Origin: Quercus robur
Taxonomy: Eukaryota; Streptophyta; Magnoliopsida; Fagales; Fagaceae
NCBI RefSeq assembly: GCF_932294415.1
Contig: NC_065536.1
Location: forward strand, 51,472,354 to 51,536,353
DNA: 64,000 nt
Direction of reading: 5' to 3'
Below the pieces are notes generated by a model, which had not been told where the DNA came from, ran no database searches, and was given only the letters and a program-made list of their open reading frames with translations. Below, one piece after another: positions 25,087-36,395 of the stretch; the stretch's first letter is position 1; each line of letters starts with the position of its first letter. The position numbers and the translations under genes are program-made.

Positions 25087-25917
25087 TGTTGGGTGCCTTA
25101 CCGTGTGGTCCAGCCCACTTGCTTGCCATGCCTTGTCAAAGCTCATTTATGAGCTTGGTTCCAAGAGTCTTCAAATTCAGCTTTCCATTTATTGAGAAGT
25201 GACCAAAACATGGAGAGGTCTAACTTCTCTTAATGAGAAGTGTTCCAAAGTCAGCATGCCTTCTTGGGCAGTGACTTAGGCGTGTGAGACACGCTGAAAC
25301 TGACAAAGAAGAAAAGAAGGAAAACAAAGGCCATTCGGCCTTGTGAGCAAAGCTGAAACTGAGAGCCTTTCTTGGCCATTGTATGTGAGTTCCAGAGAGA
25401 GCAAAACACAAAAAAGAGAGAGCTTCAGCTGGAGGTGCAGTCCGAAAAATAGAGAGAAACACAGTGAGAGTGTGAGAGAGTGAAAAAGAAAAAGGGGATA
25501 TTTTTCTTTGCTCACACAAGGAAGATAAATTGGTGGAGTTTTCTTGGAGTTTTTGAGTGCTACAACCATGGAGAGTTGGAGTATTCAAAGGAAGATTTTG
25601 CTACTGGTTTTGTGGTGAGATTGTATTTACTCCTTGAGATTAATTTGTTGTATATCCAATTTATTGTGAACACAAGTTTAGCATAAACTTGATAGTTGTA
25701 ATCTCTATTTATAGTGGATATTTTTCGGAGCTGCCCCGTGGTTTTTCCCTCTACACTAGAGGGTTTTCCACGTAAGATTTGGTGTTCTTGTATTGTGGTT
25801 GTGTGGTGCTTGCTGAATTTTTTTTTTTTTTTTGTTTCCATAATATTACTATTGCTTGGTAGTCATTAATTTTAATTCACACATAGACATAGAGGGGATT
25901 AGGATTTTTCCCAAACA
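25087..25917 (+). repeat. 5' LTR of the copia element
   Basis: 831 bp starting TGTTGGGTGCC and ending CCCAAACA. A TATA-like TCTATTTATAG lies at about 25704-25714. It differs from the 3' LTR in T-run length, a small indel near 25260 and a few substitutions. Confidence 0.93.
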
Positions 25918-25919
25918 AG

Positions 25920-25931
25920 TGGTATCAGAGC
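25920..25931 (+). other. Primer-binding site, initiator tRNA-Met type
   Basis: TGGTATCAGAGC two bases after the 5' LTR. It is complementary to the 3' end of plant initiator tRNA-Met, the usual copia primer. Confidence 0.9.
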
Positions 25932-25970
25932 TTTTGGTTGCTTGGGTTTGACTGTCTTGTGTTGGATTAA

Positions 25971-26753
25971 ATGGAAAATATGGCTATGAACACTATGATT
26001 AAACTCTCGGCATCGAATTATTCGATATGGAAGCCGATGATGGAGGATGTCCTTTATTGCAAGGATTTGCATGACCTTATTGAGGGTGATAGTGTTAAGC
26101 CTAGTGATATGTCTGATAGAGACTGGGAGAAATTAAATAGAAAAACTATCGGATGTATTAGACAATGCATCGATGTCAGTGTTTTTCACCATGTGTCTCA
26201 GGAAACAAATGCAGAGGCTCTTTGGGAAAAATTAAGGAGTTTTTATGAAAGAAAGACAGCTCAAAATAAAGCTTTTATTGCTAGAAAACTTGTGAATTTG
26301 AAGCTTAAAGAGGGTAAGTCCATTGCCGAGCATCTTAGTGAGTTCCAAGACTTGGTTAATCAGATGGTTACAATGAAGCTAGTAATAGATGATGAGTTGC
26401 AAGCTTTATTGCTTCTGAGTTCTTTACCTGATAGTTGGGAGACTTTGGTAGTGTCACTTAGTAATTCTGCTCCAAATGGTGTGTTACAACTTGCCATGGT
26501 TAAAGATAGTTTGCTCAATGAAGAAACTAGAAGAAAGGATATGGGCAAGGATATTGCACATGCTCTTGTCACAGAGAACAGGGGGAGAAGTAAGAGTAGA
26601 AATTCTAAAGGGCGAGGTAAATCCAGAAGTCGGTCAGAGTCGAAAGGGAAATTCAAGTGTTTTTATTGTGATAAAGAAGGTCACATAAAAAGGAATTGCA
26701 AGGCTTGGAAGAACAAACAAAAAGAGGATAAAAATAAAAAAAAGGGTGGATGA
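25971..26753 (+). CDS. gag: Copia Gag
   Basis: 260-residue Gag, the structural protein of the virus-like particle that packages element RNA. The N-terminus (MNTMIKLSASNYSIWKPMM) and the middle part (LWEKLRSFYERKTAQNKAF, then LKEGKSIAEHLSEFQDLVNQM) are typical of the UBN2/Gag domain of Tnt1-type elements. A basic Arg/Ser-rich stretch leads to one CCHC zinc knuckle (CFYCDKEGHIKRNC, near residues 230-243). It ends just after an A-rich run. pol follows in the +1 frame with a short overlap, whereas copia elements usually have one continuous gag-pol frame. An indel in the A run near 26733-26742 is the simplest cause; programmed frameshifting is an alternative. Confidence 0.9.
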   Translation: MENMAMNTMIKLSASNYSIWKPMMEDVLYCKDLHDLIEGDSVKPSDMSDRDWEKLNRKTIGCIRQCIDVSVFHHVSQETNAEALWEKLRSFYERKTAQNKAFIARKLVNLKLKEGKSIAEHLSEFQDLVNQMVTMKLVIDDELQALLLLSSLPDSWETLVVSLSNSAPNGVLQLAMVKDSLLNEETRRKDMGKDIAHALVTENRGRSKSRNSKGRGKSRSRSESKGKFKCFYCDKEGHIKRNCKAWKNKQKEDKNKKKGG

Positions 26754-29700
26754 TGAGAACACTGCTGCTGTTATAGTGTTGGAAGATGAGGTCCTAGCTA
26801 TAGGACAAGATGATTGTTGTACAGTTTCAGATCTTTATGTTGAATGGGTGATTGATTCAGCTGCTTCCTGCCATGTCACTCCTAGAAAGGAGTTATTCAC
26901 TTCATACAAAGCGGGAAACTTTGGGAGAGTGAAGATGGGCAATGATAGTTATGCCGACATTGTGGGAATTGGTGATATATGTGTTAGGGCTAACACTGGA
27001 TACACCTTGATTTTAAAGGATGTGAGACATGTTCCGGATATTCGCCTGAATTTGATTTCCACTCATGTTCTTGATAAAGAAGGTTATGTCAATTATTTCC
27101 GTGATGGAAAATGGAGGCTTAGCAAAGGATCATTAGTGTTGGCTAGAGGGAAAATTTGTTGTACACTTTACAAGACACAAGTAAAGTTATGCAAGGATGT
27201 TGTTAGTGCAGCTCAGGAGGAATCCTCGCCTAACTTATGGCATAGGCGGCTGGCTCACATGAGTGAAAAAGGGTTGCAGATTTTGGCAAAGAAGTCTCTC
27301 ATTCCCTTTGCCAAAGGTACGTCACTAAATCCTTGTGATTTTTGTTTATTTGGTAAACAACATAGAGTTTCATTTAATATATCCTCTACTAGAAAACCCA
27401 ATGTATTAGAACTTGTTTATTCTGATGTATGTGGTCCCATTGATGTTGAGACTTTAGGTGGCAATAAATATTTTGTTACATTTATTGATGATGCTTCACG
27501 AAAGGTGTGGGTTTATGTTTTGAAAACAAAAGACCAGGTATTTGAGCACTTCAAGAAATTCCATGCCATGGTGGAAAGAGAGAAAGGGAAGCCTTTGAAG
27601 TGTCTCAGTAGTGATAATGGAGGTGAATACACATCTAATGAATTCAAGAGTTACTGCTCCGAGAAAGGCATTAGACATGAGAAAACAGTTCCTGGTATCC
27701 CACAACAAAATGGTGTGGTAGAAAGGATGAACCGCACTATTGTTGAAAAGATCAGATGTATGTTAAGAATGGCTAATCTGCCTAAGTCATTCTGGGGTGA
27801 AGCTGTTGTGACTGCATGCTACCTAATTAATAGATCTCCATCAGTTCCTTTGGATTTTGATATTCCAGAAAGAGTATGGACAGGGAAAGATGTTTCTTAC
27901 TCTTACTTGAAGGTATTCGGGTGCAAGACATTTGTTCATGTGCCTAAGGAACAAAGATCAAAGCTTGATAGCAAATCCACTCCTTGTATATTTGTTGGAT
28001 ATGGAGATGCAGAATTTGGCTACAAGCTATGGGATCCAAAAGAAAAGAAGATGATCAGAAGTCGAGATGTAGTTTTTCATGAGAATGAAAACTTGGCAGA
28101 CTTTGAAAAAACTGAGAAGCCTAAAGCTACAGTTGGAGGTGTTCCTGATCTTACACCTACCTCTTCTTCCTCAGATAATGCCACAAATAGAGAAGAGGTA
28201 CAAGATGAGAATTATGGTGATGAACCAACTGAATTTGATGCTGATGAGCCAGTAGGTGTTGATGGTGATGATGTGACAGATACAAATGGTGTTGAGCAGG
28301 GGGAGCAGCCTCCTCCACTAGAGATGGTAGAGCCTCAGGTGAGAAGGTCTACTAGAGAGCGTCGTCCATCGACTAGATACCCCACTTCTGAGTATGCTAT
28401 GATTACTGAAGAGGGAGAGCCAGAAAGTTTTCAGGAAGTACAGTCTCATAAGGATAAGCAAAGCTGGTTGAAGGCTATGCATGAAGAGATAAATTCTTTG
28501 AACAAGAATAAGACTTATGACTTGGTGGAACTTCCTAAAGGCAAAAGGGTATTGAGAAACAAATGGGTGTTCAAGTTGAAGAAAGATGGTGACAAGTTAG
28601 TGAAGTATAAAGCTCGATTGGTGGTCAAGGGTTTCAGTCAGAAACAAGGGATTGACTTTGATGAGATATTCTCTCCAGTAGTCAAGATGAGTTCCATTCG
28701 GGTAGTTTTGGGATTAGTAGTTAGCTTGGATCTTGAGCTTGAGCAACTTGATGTGAAGACTGCTTTTCTTCATGGTGATTTGAAAGAAGAAATCTACATG
28801 GATCAGCCAGAGGGATACAAAGTGAAAGGGAAAGAACATATGGTTTGCAAGTTAAAGAAGAGTTTGTATGGCTTGAAGCAAGCTCCAAGACAGTGGTACA
28901 AGAAGTTTGACTCATTCATGGTGGGTCACGAGTACACGAGGACAAATGCAGATCATTGTGTGTATGTTAGAAAATTTCCTAATGGTAAATTTGTTATTCT
29001 TCTGCTATATGTAGATGATATGTTGATAGTAGGACAAGATGCAGGTGTGATTGGAAATTTAAAGAAGGACTTGTTCAAGTCATTTGATATGAAAGACTTG
29101 GGTCCAGCAAGACAAATTTTGGGTATGCAGATTCTACGTGACAGGAAAGCCAAGAAGCTATGGTTATCACAAGAGAAGTATATTGAGCGGGTTCTTGAAA
29201 GGTTCAATATGAAGCATGCCAAGCCAGTCAGTACACCTCTTGGTTTTCATTTCAAGTTAAGAAAGAAATCTTGTTCTTCATCAAAGAAAGAGAAGGAAGA
29301 CATAGCATCAACTATTTATTCCTCAGCAGTTGGGAGTTTGATGTACGCTATGGTTTGCACACGACCAGATATTGCTCATGCAGTTGGTGTTGTCAGTAGG
29401 TTCATGGTTAATCCTGGTAAGGATCACTGGGAAGCAGTGAAGTGGATTTTCAGGTATTTAAGGGGTAGCTCTAAATTGTGCTTGACTTTTGGTGATTCTA
29501 AACCAATTTTGGAGGGTTATGTAGATGCAGATTGGGCAGGTGACCTTGATGGTAGGAAATCTACATCGGGATATTTATTTACTTTTGCAGGGGGAGCTAT
29601 ATCATGGCAGTCAAGATTGCAGAAGTGTGTTGCCTTATCTACAACTGAAGCTGAGTATATTGTAGCTAATGAAGCAGGTAAAGAGATGCTTTGGTTGAAA

Positions 29701-29973
29701 CGGTTTCTCCAAGAATTGGGTTTGAAGCAAGATGGGTATGTAGTTAATTGTGATAGTCAGAGTGCTATAGACTTGAGCAAGAATTCTATGTACCATTCAC
29801 GCTCGAAGCACATTGAGGTGAGATACAATTGGTTGAGACTAGTTGTTGAACAATAGTTATTTGAATTAGAGAAAATTCACACAGATGAAAATCCAGCTGA
29901 CATGTTGACCAAGGTTGTGTCTAGAGAGAAGCTAAAGCTTTGTGTCGAGTTGGCTGACATGAACTCTGATTGA
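26746..29973 (+). CDS. pol: Copia Pol (protease, integrase, reverse transcriptase, RNase H), with one in-frame stop
   Basis: Open from 26746 to TAG at 29854-29856, then in frame for another 38 codons to TGA 29971-29973. Domains in order: aspartic protease with DSAASCH (about residue 37), the pre-integrase block (LWHRRLAHMSEKGLQIL), the integrase core with LVYSDVCGPI and SDNGGEYTSNEF, the copia RT with LDVKTAFLHGDL, LYGLKQAPRQWYKKF and the catalytic YVDDMLIVG, and RNase H with DADWAGDLDGRKSTSGY and ALSTTEAEY. The stop removes only the C-terminal KIHTDENPADMLTK-type tail. The ATG at 26746 is probably not a real start because pol is normally continuous with gag. Confidence 0.92.
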
Positions 29974-30007
29974 AGACTTGGGTTGAAGATCTCCTCTGTA
30001 GTGGGCT

Positions 30008-30018
30008 GGAGGGGGAGA
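30008..30018 (+). other. Polypurine tract of the copia element
   Basis: GGAGGGGGAGA immediately before the 3' LTR, the expected plus-strand priming site. Confidence 0.85.
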
Positions 30019-30019
30019 T

Positions 30020-30861
30020 TGTTGGGTGCCTTACCGTGTGGGTCCAGCCCACTTGCTTGCCATGCCTTGTCAAAGCTCATTTATGAGCTTGGTTCCAAGA
30101 GTCTTCAAATTCAGCTTTCCATTTATTGAGAAGTGACCAAAACATGGAGAGGTCTAACTTCTCTTAATGAGAAGTGTTCCAAAGTCAACATGCCATTTTT
30201 CTTGGGCAATGACTTAGGCGTGTGAGACACGCTGAAACTGACAAAGAAGAAAAGAAGGAAAACAAAGGCCATTCGGCCTTGTGAGCAAAGCTGAAACTGA
30301 GAGCCTTTCTTGGCCATTGTATGTGAGTTCCAGAGAGAGCAAAACACAAAAAAGAGAGAGCTTCAGCTGGAGGTGCAGTCCGAAAAATAGAGAGAAACAT
30401 AGTGAGAGTGTGAGAGAGTGAAAAAGAAAAAGGGGATATTTTTCTTTGCTCACACAAGGAAGATAAATTGGTGGAGTTTTCTTGGAGTTTTTGAGTGCTA
30501 CAACCATGGAGAGTTGGAGTATTCAAAGGAAGATTTTGCTACTGGTTTTGTGGTGAGATTGTATTTACTCCTTGAGATTAATTTGTTGTATATCCAATTT
30601 ATTGTAAACACAAATTTAGCATAAACTTGATAGTTGTAATCTCTATTTATAGTGGATATTTTTCGGAGCTGCCCCGTGGTTTTTCCCTCTACACTAGAGG
30701 GTTTTCCACGTAAGATTTGGTGTTCTTGTGTTGTGGTTGTGTGGTGCTTGCTGAATTTTTTTTTTTTTTTTTTTTTTGTTTCCATAATATTACTATTGCT
30801 TGGTAGTCATTAATTTTAATTCACACATAGACATAGAGGGGATTAGGATTTTTCCCCAACA
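30020..30861 (+). repeat. 3' LTR of the copia element
   Basis: 842 bp, TGTTGGGTGCC to CCCCAACA, followed by the CCTTT duplication and then BAHD coding sequence on the minus strand. Confidence 0.93.
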
Positions 30862-31117
30862 CCTTTAAGGCTTCCCGCTAGAGGGTAGAAGTGGGTAAGG
30901 GTTTTGACAAAGATTTCTTTAGTTGATCACATATTTCTTTAGCTGATGGATTCAATACGCTTTTGCTTCTGAATTCATCAGCGGAGTAGAATAGAACAAG
31001 GGGCACATAAAAGTGTGGAGCTAATTGATTTAAGAGGGAAACTTTGAAGCTTCTAATGTGATCAGGAGTAGGAGAAGATGGTTTGATGTTTTCTGTAGAA
31101 ATGATATTGATCTCCAT

Positions 31118-33035
31118 GATTGCTAAAGAAATCTCATACTCTTTTTTTCTTAATGTATTTAGTTTGTGAAAGTCTTGCAGATTATATATATATTATTTTG
31201 TAGTTCCAGAGTTCCATTCCAAAATAATTTGTAGGTTTTAGTTGTGCAATAATTTTAGAAGCCGGACGTGATTATTTTTATTTATACTCAGTTGGACACG
31301 AAAGTATTATTAAATCACTCTTTCAAGTCATGAAATCATCTAGAGAGATTGATAAAACCGTTGTCCAAGTCCAATTGCTATAAGGGAATTAGACAGGGTC
31401 TCAGGGTTGAAGAAAGGTCAGTCTTATTTTACCTAAGAAAAACGCCAAGTTCAAGAAGTAGTTGATCAACTGTAGAATATATTATGATTATTACTATTAA
31501 AAGGGGTACGAAAGTCACCAAGAAAGAGGAGAAAATATATGCTGTTTCCGTTGCATGCTATTTACTATTAAGAGAGTAAATTTCAACTTCATAGGTTGGC
31601 TGTTTCATATTCAGTCCGTCACCCATGACGATATGAGATATCATAACTCAACGTTGAATTTGTTGGCCAAGCTAAAAGATTGAGACCTGTACGTATATAA
31701 TGACTGATTGAGATTTGAGAAATGCCATTGAAAATTCATGGAATGCTTTCTAGAACCGGAAGCATAAAAGAGGTATATACCTGCATTTAAAGAGTAATTT
31801 GTAGAGAAGATGTGCGCTATCTTTCAATTAAAAAAATAAATATATGAGGCCATGAACCCATTCGGTGAAGTGGAGAGGTTATCAACCATGAGGTTAGCAA
31901 TAAGGCCTAGTTAATGACGATTGTTACTTATCGACCTTAAACTTTCATTAAAACAAAAACTGTCACACATAGGAAAATAATTACCTGCAATTATGTACAT
32001 GAAAACATTTATGTACACAACAGCTATACAAATCACTTATAAAAGGGACAATCCATTTCACTTGATAAGGTATGTCAAAATATACTACAAGACTACTATC
32101 TATATACAAAATATATAGACTAATACTAACTTAAACATTGGAGGCTCTTTTTTCAGGCACAACCCGGTTGTCTCTTAGATTAACTTTATTTATCTTGCAG
32201 ATTCTACAAGACCATCCAAAACTCTGAATTAGACAAGTGACCCGATTGACGATTTTTTTGCATAATTAAGTCCAATCCAAAAATACATGGATTCTTAGAA
32301 AGAAAGTCTAATTCATGTAATTGTATAAAAACTAAGGCTTTTTGGGCTTGAAAGAGAGTTAGCCCATAATCTTGAGGTGGCGTGGGTTACCAATAGAATC
32401 GTGTCACATGGTGGTGGAAAAATTGTACTCAACAAAAGAAGCAAGAACTAGTTGGTCTAGCCTGCATGAAACTATTGCTCTCTATTAAAGTAACCTAATT
32501 AATTAATATTTCCGAGAGTGCTGTATTAAAATAACTCATTCTTCTTACACCCAAGCCTCCGGCACATTTTGGTTTACGCAAAAGGAATCACATTTTGGTC
32601 TAAGCCTGCACGAAACTATTGCCTCTTGTTGTCTGACTCTGTTGGCTTGTAGTTGCACTTGACATGTTATTGGGGCTTGCAAATCGAACCGTGTAGCCCC
32701 TCTGTTTGCTTGACACCAAATATTCCCAAGAGTTGGACAAAAAGATTCCCTTCTTCATGGGCTTTGTCAATTGTACCCTGAATATTTAAAAAAACAACAA
32801 CAGGGTATTAAATAAAATTCGTACGTACGTTAGTTATAATATATTTGGAAAATGATTTTTTTTATTATTTTTTTTATTTTAGAAAGGAAAATGATTTATA
32901 TAACCTTATGTGTTTATCTTTAATGTAGAGGGAAATTACAGGCAATGATATAAACCGACAGAGCCTAGTATTTTCTTCAGATAAGATTTGCACATTAGCG
33001 TATACCAAAAAAAAAAAAAAAAGGGTCTGAAAATC
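31118..33035. promoter_or_regulatory. Divergent intergenic region between the two BAHD genes
   Basis: 1.9 kb between the start of the BAHD pseudogene (minus) and the intact BAHD gene (plus), expected to hold both promoters. An AT-rich TATATATAT run at about 31180-31195 could be the TATA zone of the minus gene. TTTATATAACC at about 32895-32905, some 140 bp before the ATG at 33036, fits the plus gene. No other gene was seen. Confidence 0.45.
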
Positions 33036-34316
33036 ATGCAGCCTGAAATTATATCAAGGGAAACCATCAAACCCTCTTCTCCAACCCCGCCTCACCTCAG
33101 AACTCACAGCTTCTCTTTGTTTGATCAGCGCTCTCCTTATCTTTATGTTCCAATAGTTTATTTCTACCCAAAGTGTTGCTCTGATACATCAAGTCAGCTT
33201 AAGAATTCCCTATCTAAAACTCTTTCTTTTTACTACCCATTTGCCGGTAGAGTTAGAGAGAGAGTTTCTATTGACTGTAACGATGAAGGAGTGGTGTTTT
33301 TAGAAGCTCGAATCAAATGTATGCTATCTGGAATCCTCGAGAACCCAAAAGCTGAGACAATAAACCTGTTATTTCCAGATGATTTGCAGTGGAAAGATTC
33401 AAAGTTGAGAATCTTAGTGGCTGTCCAGATAAGCTACTTTGACTGTGGAGGTATGGCCATTGGTGTGTGCTTGTCACACAAGGTTGGAGACGCAGCCACA
33501 ATGGCCTCCTTCATCAATGATTGGGCCACTATGACTCGTAACCCAGATAGAAAATTGTCTCCTGAGTTCAACTTGGCTTCTATGTTCCCACAAGGTGATC
33601 TACCAATTCTACCAGAAGCTGTTACTAAAGAAGGAAGCAGTTTCTCCAAAAGGTTCGTATTTGAGGCCTCTAAGATAGCTGCCCTTAAGGCCATAGTTGG
33701 GGACAAAGTGAAAAATCCCACACGTGTTGAAGTTGTGACTGCACTTATTTATAAATGTGCAATTTCTGCATCTAGATCAAGTTCTGGTTCCACAAAACCA
33801 ACCCTGTTACTCCAAACAATTAACATGCGTAAAAGGGTGGAACCACCTTTGCCGGAAAATACTATGGGAAACGTGGCTTCCCTTTTTGCAGTATCAACAA
33901 TGGAGGGGGAGAGTGATATAGAGTTGCATGGTTTGGTGGGTCAAATGAAAGAAAGCATGGCAAATTTTTGCAACACTTATGCGAAAAAGTTTAGGGGGGA
34001 AGAATGGTTGTCAACCATAAAAGAGAATTTGAAAGAGTCAAGAAAGTTATTCATTGGTGGTAATCAAGTTGTATATACAAGTAGCAGTTGGTGTCATTTC
34101 CCATTATATGATGCGGATTTTGGGTGGGGAAAGCCAATATGGGTGACTGTTGCTAGGTGTGCGATCAATGGTGCTATCCTCTTGATGGATACAAGAAGTG
34201 GGAATGGGGTTGAAGTATTTGTCACTTTGGAAGAGCAAGACATGGCTGTATTTGAGCGTGATGCAGAGCTTCTTGAATTTGCTTCTTCTAATCCGAGTGC
34301 TTTGGACTTGATTTGA
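33036..34316 (+). CDS. BAHD acyltransferase, vinorine synthase-like, intact single exon
   Basis: 426-residue BAHD acyl-CoA-dependent acyltransferase, a cytosolic enzyme class that acylates alcohols or amines in specialised metabolism. The start at 33036 gives MQPEIISRETIKPSSPTPPH, matching the paralogous pseudogene's N-terminus. An earlier in-frame ATG at 32988 would add only a poly-lysine leader from an A run. The catalytic HxxxD motif is SHKVGDAA (His148, Asp152) and the structural motif is DFGWGKP (361-365). Both are canonical, at the spacing usual for the family. Length is normal and no stops or shifts are present. Sequence resembles the vinorine synthase-like clade, but substrate cannot be inferred. 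It diverges from its dead paralogue at 24045-31117. Confidence 0.92.
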   Translation: MQPEIISRETIKPSSPTPPHLRTHSFSLFDQRSPYLYVPIVYFYPKCCSDTSSQLKNSLSKTLSFYYPFAGRVRERVSIDCNDEGVVFLEARIKCMLSGILENPKAETINLLFPDDLQWKDSKLRILVAVQISYFDCGGMAIGVCLSHKVGDAATMASFINDWATMTRNPDRKLSPEFNLASMFPQGDLPILPEAVTKEGSSFSKRFVFEASKIAALKAIVGDKVKNPTRVEVVTALIYKCAISASRSSSGSTKPTLLLQTINMRKRVEPPLPENTMGNVASLFAVSTMEGESDIELHGLVGQMKESMANFCNTYAKKFRGEEWLSTIKENLKESRKLFIGGNQVVYTSSSWCHFPLYDADFGWGKPIWVTVARCAINGAILLMDTRSGNGVEVFVTLEEQDMAVFERDAELLEFASSNPSALDLI

Positions 34317-35132
34317 AGCCTACTTCAGTTAATTGATTGTAATTAGTTTGGTTTAGTTTTTTCAATAAAGAAAATGAAGGCTAATTTATGTTTTCTAAGC
34401 GAATCTGAATTTTTTTTGTCATATCTGTGTACCTTTCTTTTCTCTTGGATTATGGATATTGAGACTTAGAGCATTCACAGTAGTGGAGCTAAAAATTTAG
34501 TTTTTTAGCTCCACCAAAAGTTATTTTTATCTATTTTACCTACATACATGCTGCAGCAGTGGATCTATTTTAGCTTTTAACACAATAAAATAATATAAAC
34601 ATCACAATAAAATAATATATCCATTACAATAAAATAATATATCCACTACAATAAAATAATATATCTTATACAATAAACAACAATCACAACCACCTTTAAC
34701 CGCCACCACCACCGCCGTCGCTGCCGCCGCCACCACCTCCACCGACGATTCTTTTTCCACCGCCGCCGCCGTCGACGACTCTTTTTCCACCGCCGCTGCC
34801 GCCGCATGATAGTAAATAATCGTCTAGTGTTAACAAGTGATTTTTTTAATCCCAAATTATACTCGTACATTTTTTTTTTACTAAAACAATTTCTCAATTA
34901 TCATGATAGCCTATTATCGTCTCAATTGTCCGGAAGCAACCTTGGAACAATGTGAACTATGAAATGAAGGAACTTTATAAGAAAACATTAAAAATAGAAT
35001 ACATATTATAGCAAGAACAATGTAGTCCATAGATTTGCTCACATACATAACTCAAATCAAATTACAATAAAACTCACACACTCGCACAAGTTCCTATGAC
35101 TCATACTTCTCAACATACAAAAAAGAAAGTTC

Positions 35133-36395
35133 CTACGACTCGCCTTGCAATTGCCATAAATGTTCAATAAGGTCCGACTGGAGTTGAAAATGAATTTCTC
35201 GGTCTCTAATGCGTCCATGCCTTTCAATGTATGACAAAAATTCATCACTTTGTTCACGTAACATTTGCAGAGGAGGATTATCCACTCCATCATTTTGTTC
35301 ATAATCCAAATCTATCACTTCATTATCATTCCGCTCATCTTCCCGCTCATTTTCAACAATCATATTATGGAGAATTATGCACGCTTTCATGATCTTTTTG
35401 AGTGTTTCAAGATGAAAAAATCGTGCAGGTCCACGGACAATTGCGAAACGTGCTTGAAGCACTCCAAATGCACGCTCAACATCCTTCCTATACGCCTCTT
35501 GTGCTGCTGCAAATATTTTATACTTCTGTCCTTGTGGAACTGGGATTGTTTTCACAAATGTTGCCCACTTTGGATATATACCATCAGCAAGGTAATATCC
35601 CATAGTGTAGTCATGATCATTAATTGAGTAATGTATTGTAGGAGTACATCTTTCAGCAAGTTCATTAAATACATGAGATCGCTTTAACACATTAATATCA
35701 TTATTTGACTCAGGTAACCCAAAAAATGCATGCCATATCCAAAGATCATATGATGCTACTGTCTCCAAAATAATAGTAAGCTCACGAATATGACCACAAT
35801 ATTGACCTTTCCATACAGATGAACAATTTTTCCACTTCCAATGCATGCAATCAATTGAACCTAACATACCTGGAAAACCTTGACGTTTGTCGTGAGCTAA
35901 CAGTCTAGCAATGTCTTCATTGTTTGGCTTTCTCAAGTATTCTTCAGAGAAAACATCAATTACCGCAGTAACAAATTTTTTCAAACTTTCTAATGCAGTA
36001 GTTTCTCCAATCCGCACATATTCATCTATCAAATCACCCGATACTCCATACGTAAGCATTCTAAGTGCAGCAATTATCTTTTGTAATGAAGATAAACCAA
36101 GTTTGTTGGCACTATTTCTTTTTTGGACAAAGTAAGAGTCATGAGCTTCAACTTGAGATTGAATACAAAGAAAAAGAGAACGTTTCATTCGAAATCTCCT
36201 ACGAAATAAAGCGGGTGGATATATTGGTGTATGAGCAAAATAATCAAGAAAAAGCCTCTCATGGCCTACCAAATGATTACGTTGGATAGAACGACGACGA
36301 CGTTTAGGTTGTGATGCTTCCATAGCAAGTTCTTCGATTATCTCATCTTCATCTGAGTCATCAAGAAGGAACTTGCGAAACAAATAGTGATTCAT
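35133..36395 (-). CDS. PIF/Harbinger DDE transposase
   Basis: 420 residues from MNHYLFRKFLLDDSDEDEI. The frame is open 25 codons further upstream, but that stretch is a hydrophobic AT-rich leader. The protein is the Harbinger nuclease (plant transposon protein / DDE_Tnp_4 type) that cuts at element ends and joins them at TWA targets. The catalytic triad is visible as D182 (GSIDCMHWKWKNC), D233 (SNNDINVL) and E307 (VERAFGVLQARFAIV), with the family hallmark ASYDLWIWHAFFG. An N-terminal basic patch KRRRR (31-35) could be a nuclear signal. There are no stops or shifts. It lies downstream of ORF1 on the same strand. Confidence 0.93.
   Translation of the reverse strand: MNHYLFRKFLLDDSDEDEIIEELAMEASQPKRRRRSIQRNHLVGHERLFLDYFAHTPIYPPALFRRRFRMKRSLFLCIQSQVEAHDSYFVQKRNSANKLGLSSLQKIIAALRMLTYGVSGDLIDEYVRIGETTALESLKKFVTAVIDVFSEEYLRKPNNEDIARLLAHDKRQGFPGMLGSIDCMHWKWKNCSSVWKGQYCGHIRELTIILETVASYDLWIWHAFFGLPESNNDINVLKRSHVFNELAERCTPTIHYSINDHDYTMGYYLADGIYPKWATFVKTIPVPQGQKYKIFAAAQEAYRKDVERAFGVLQARFAIVRGPARFFHLETLKKIMKACIILHNMIVENEREDERNDNEVIDLDYEQNDGVDNPPLQMLREQSDEFLSYIERHGRIRDREIHFQLQSDLIEHLWQLQGES

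Larger units (their letters stand above)
25087..30861 (+). mobile_element. Complete Ty1/copia LTR retrotransposon, Tnt1-like
   Basis: 5775 bp, flanked by perfect 5-bp duplications CCTTT (25082-25086, 30862-30866). Parts in order: 5' LTR 25087-25917, primer-binding site 25920-25931, gag 25971-26753, pol 26746-29973 with a late stop, polypurine tract 30008-30018, 3' LTR 30020-30861. The order protease, integrase, RT, RNase H defines copia. The LTRs differ by about seven substitutions and three length changes by eye (about 1%), so the insertion is young. A gag/pol frame offset and one stop codon may have inactivated it. Confidence 0.95.
24045..31117 (-). pseudogene. BAHD acyltransferase pseudogene (vinorine synthase-like), split by a copia element
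   Basis: The minus strand reads as a clade-III-type BAHD acyl-CoA-dependent acyltransferase. The N-terminus MEINIISTENIKPSSPTP starts at 31117. After the copia insertion it resumes as NSFVECDDEGASYVEARV. It then shows the HxxxD catalytic motif as SHRIVDG (near 24860), a VDLRGRM block and the structural motif as DFGFGKP (near 24205; DFGWG is usual), ending at 24045. Besides the insertion it has a one-base loss before the insertion site, a shift near 24930, a stop near 24390 and another stop near 24340. It is therefore dead in several ways. The copia TSD CCTTT lies inside an AAAGG of the coding sequence, so the two halves join across it. Its divergent neighbour at 33036 is an intact paralogue. 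Confidence 0.88.

Noticed and set aside
25220..25588. Open frames inside both copia LTRs (also 30185-30526)
   Set aside because: They are duplicated only because the LTR is duplicated, lie antisense to the element and match no protein family.
26360..29222. Minus-strand open frames within gag and pol
   Set aside because: They are shadows of the plus-strand coding sequence.
34602..34897. Minus-strand Arg/Lys- or Val-rich frames near the left end of the Harbinger element
   Set aside because: They are translations of a GCC trinucleotide repeat field and lack any domain.
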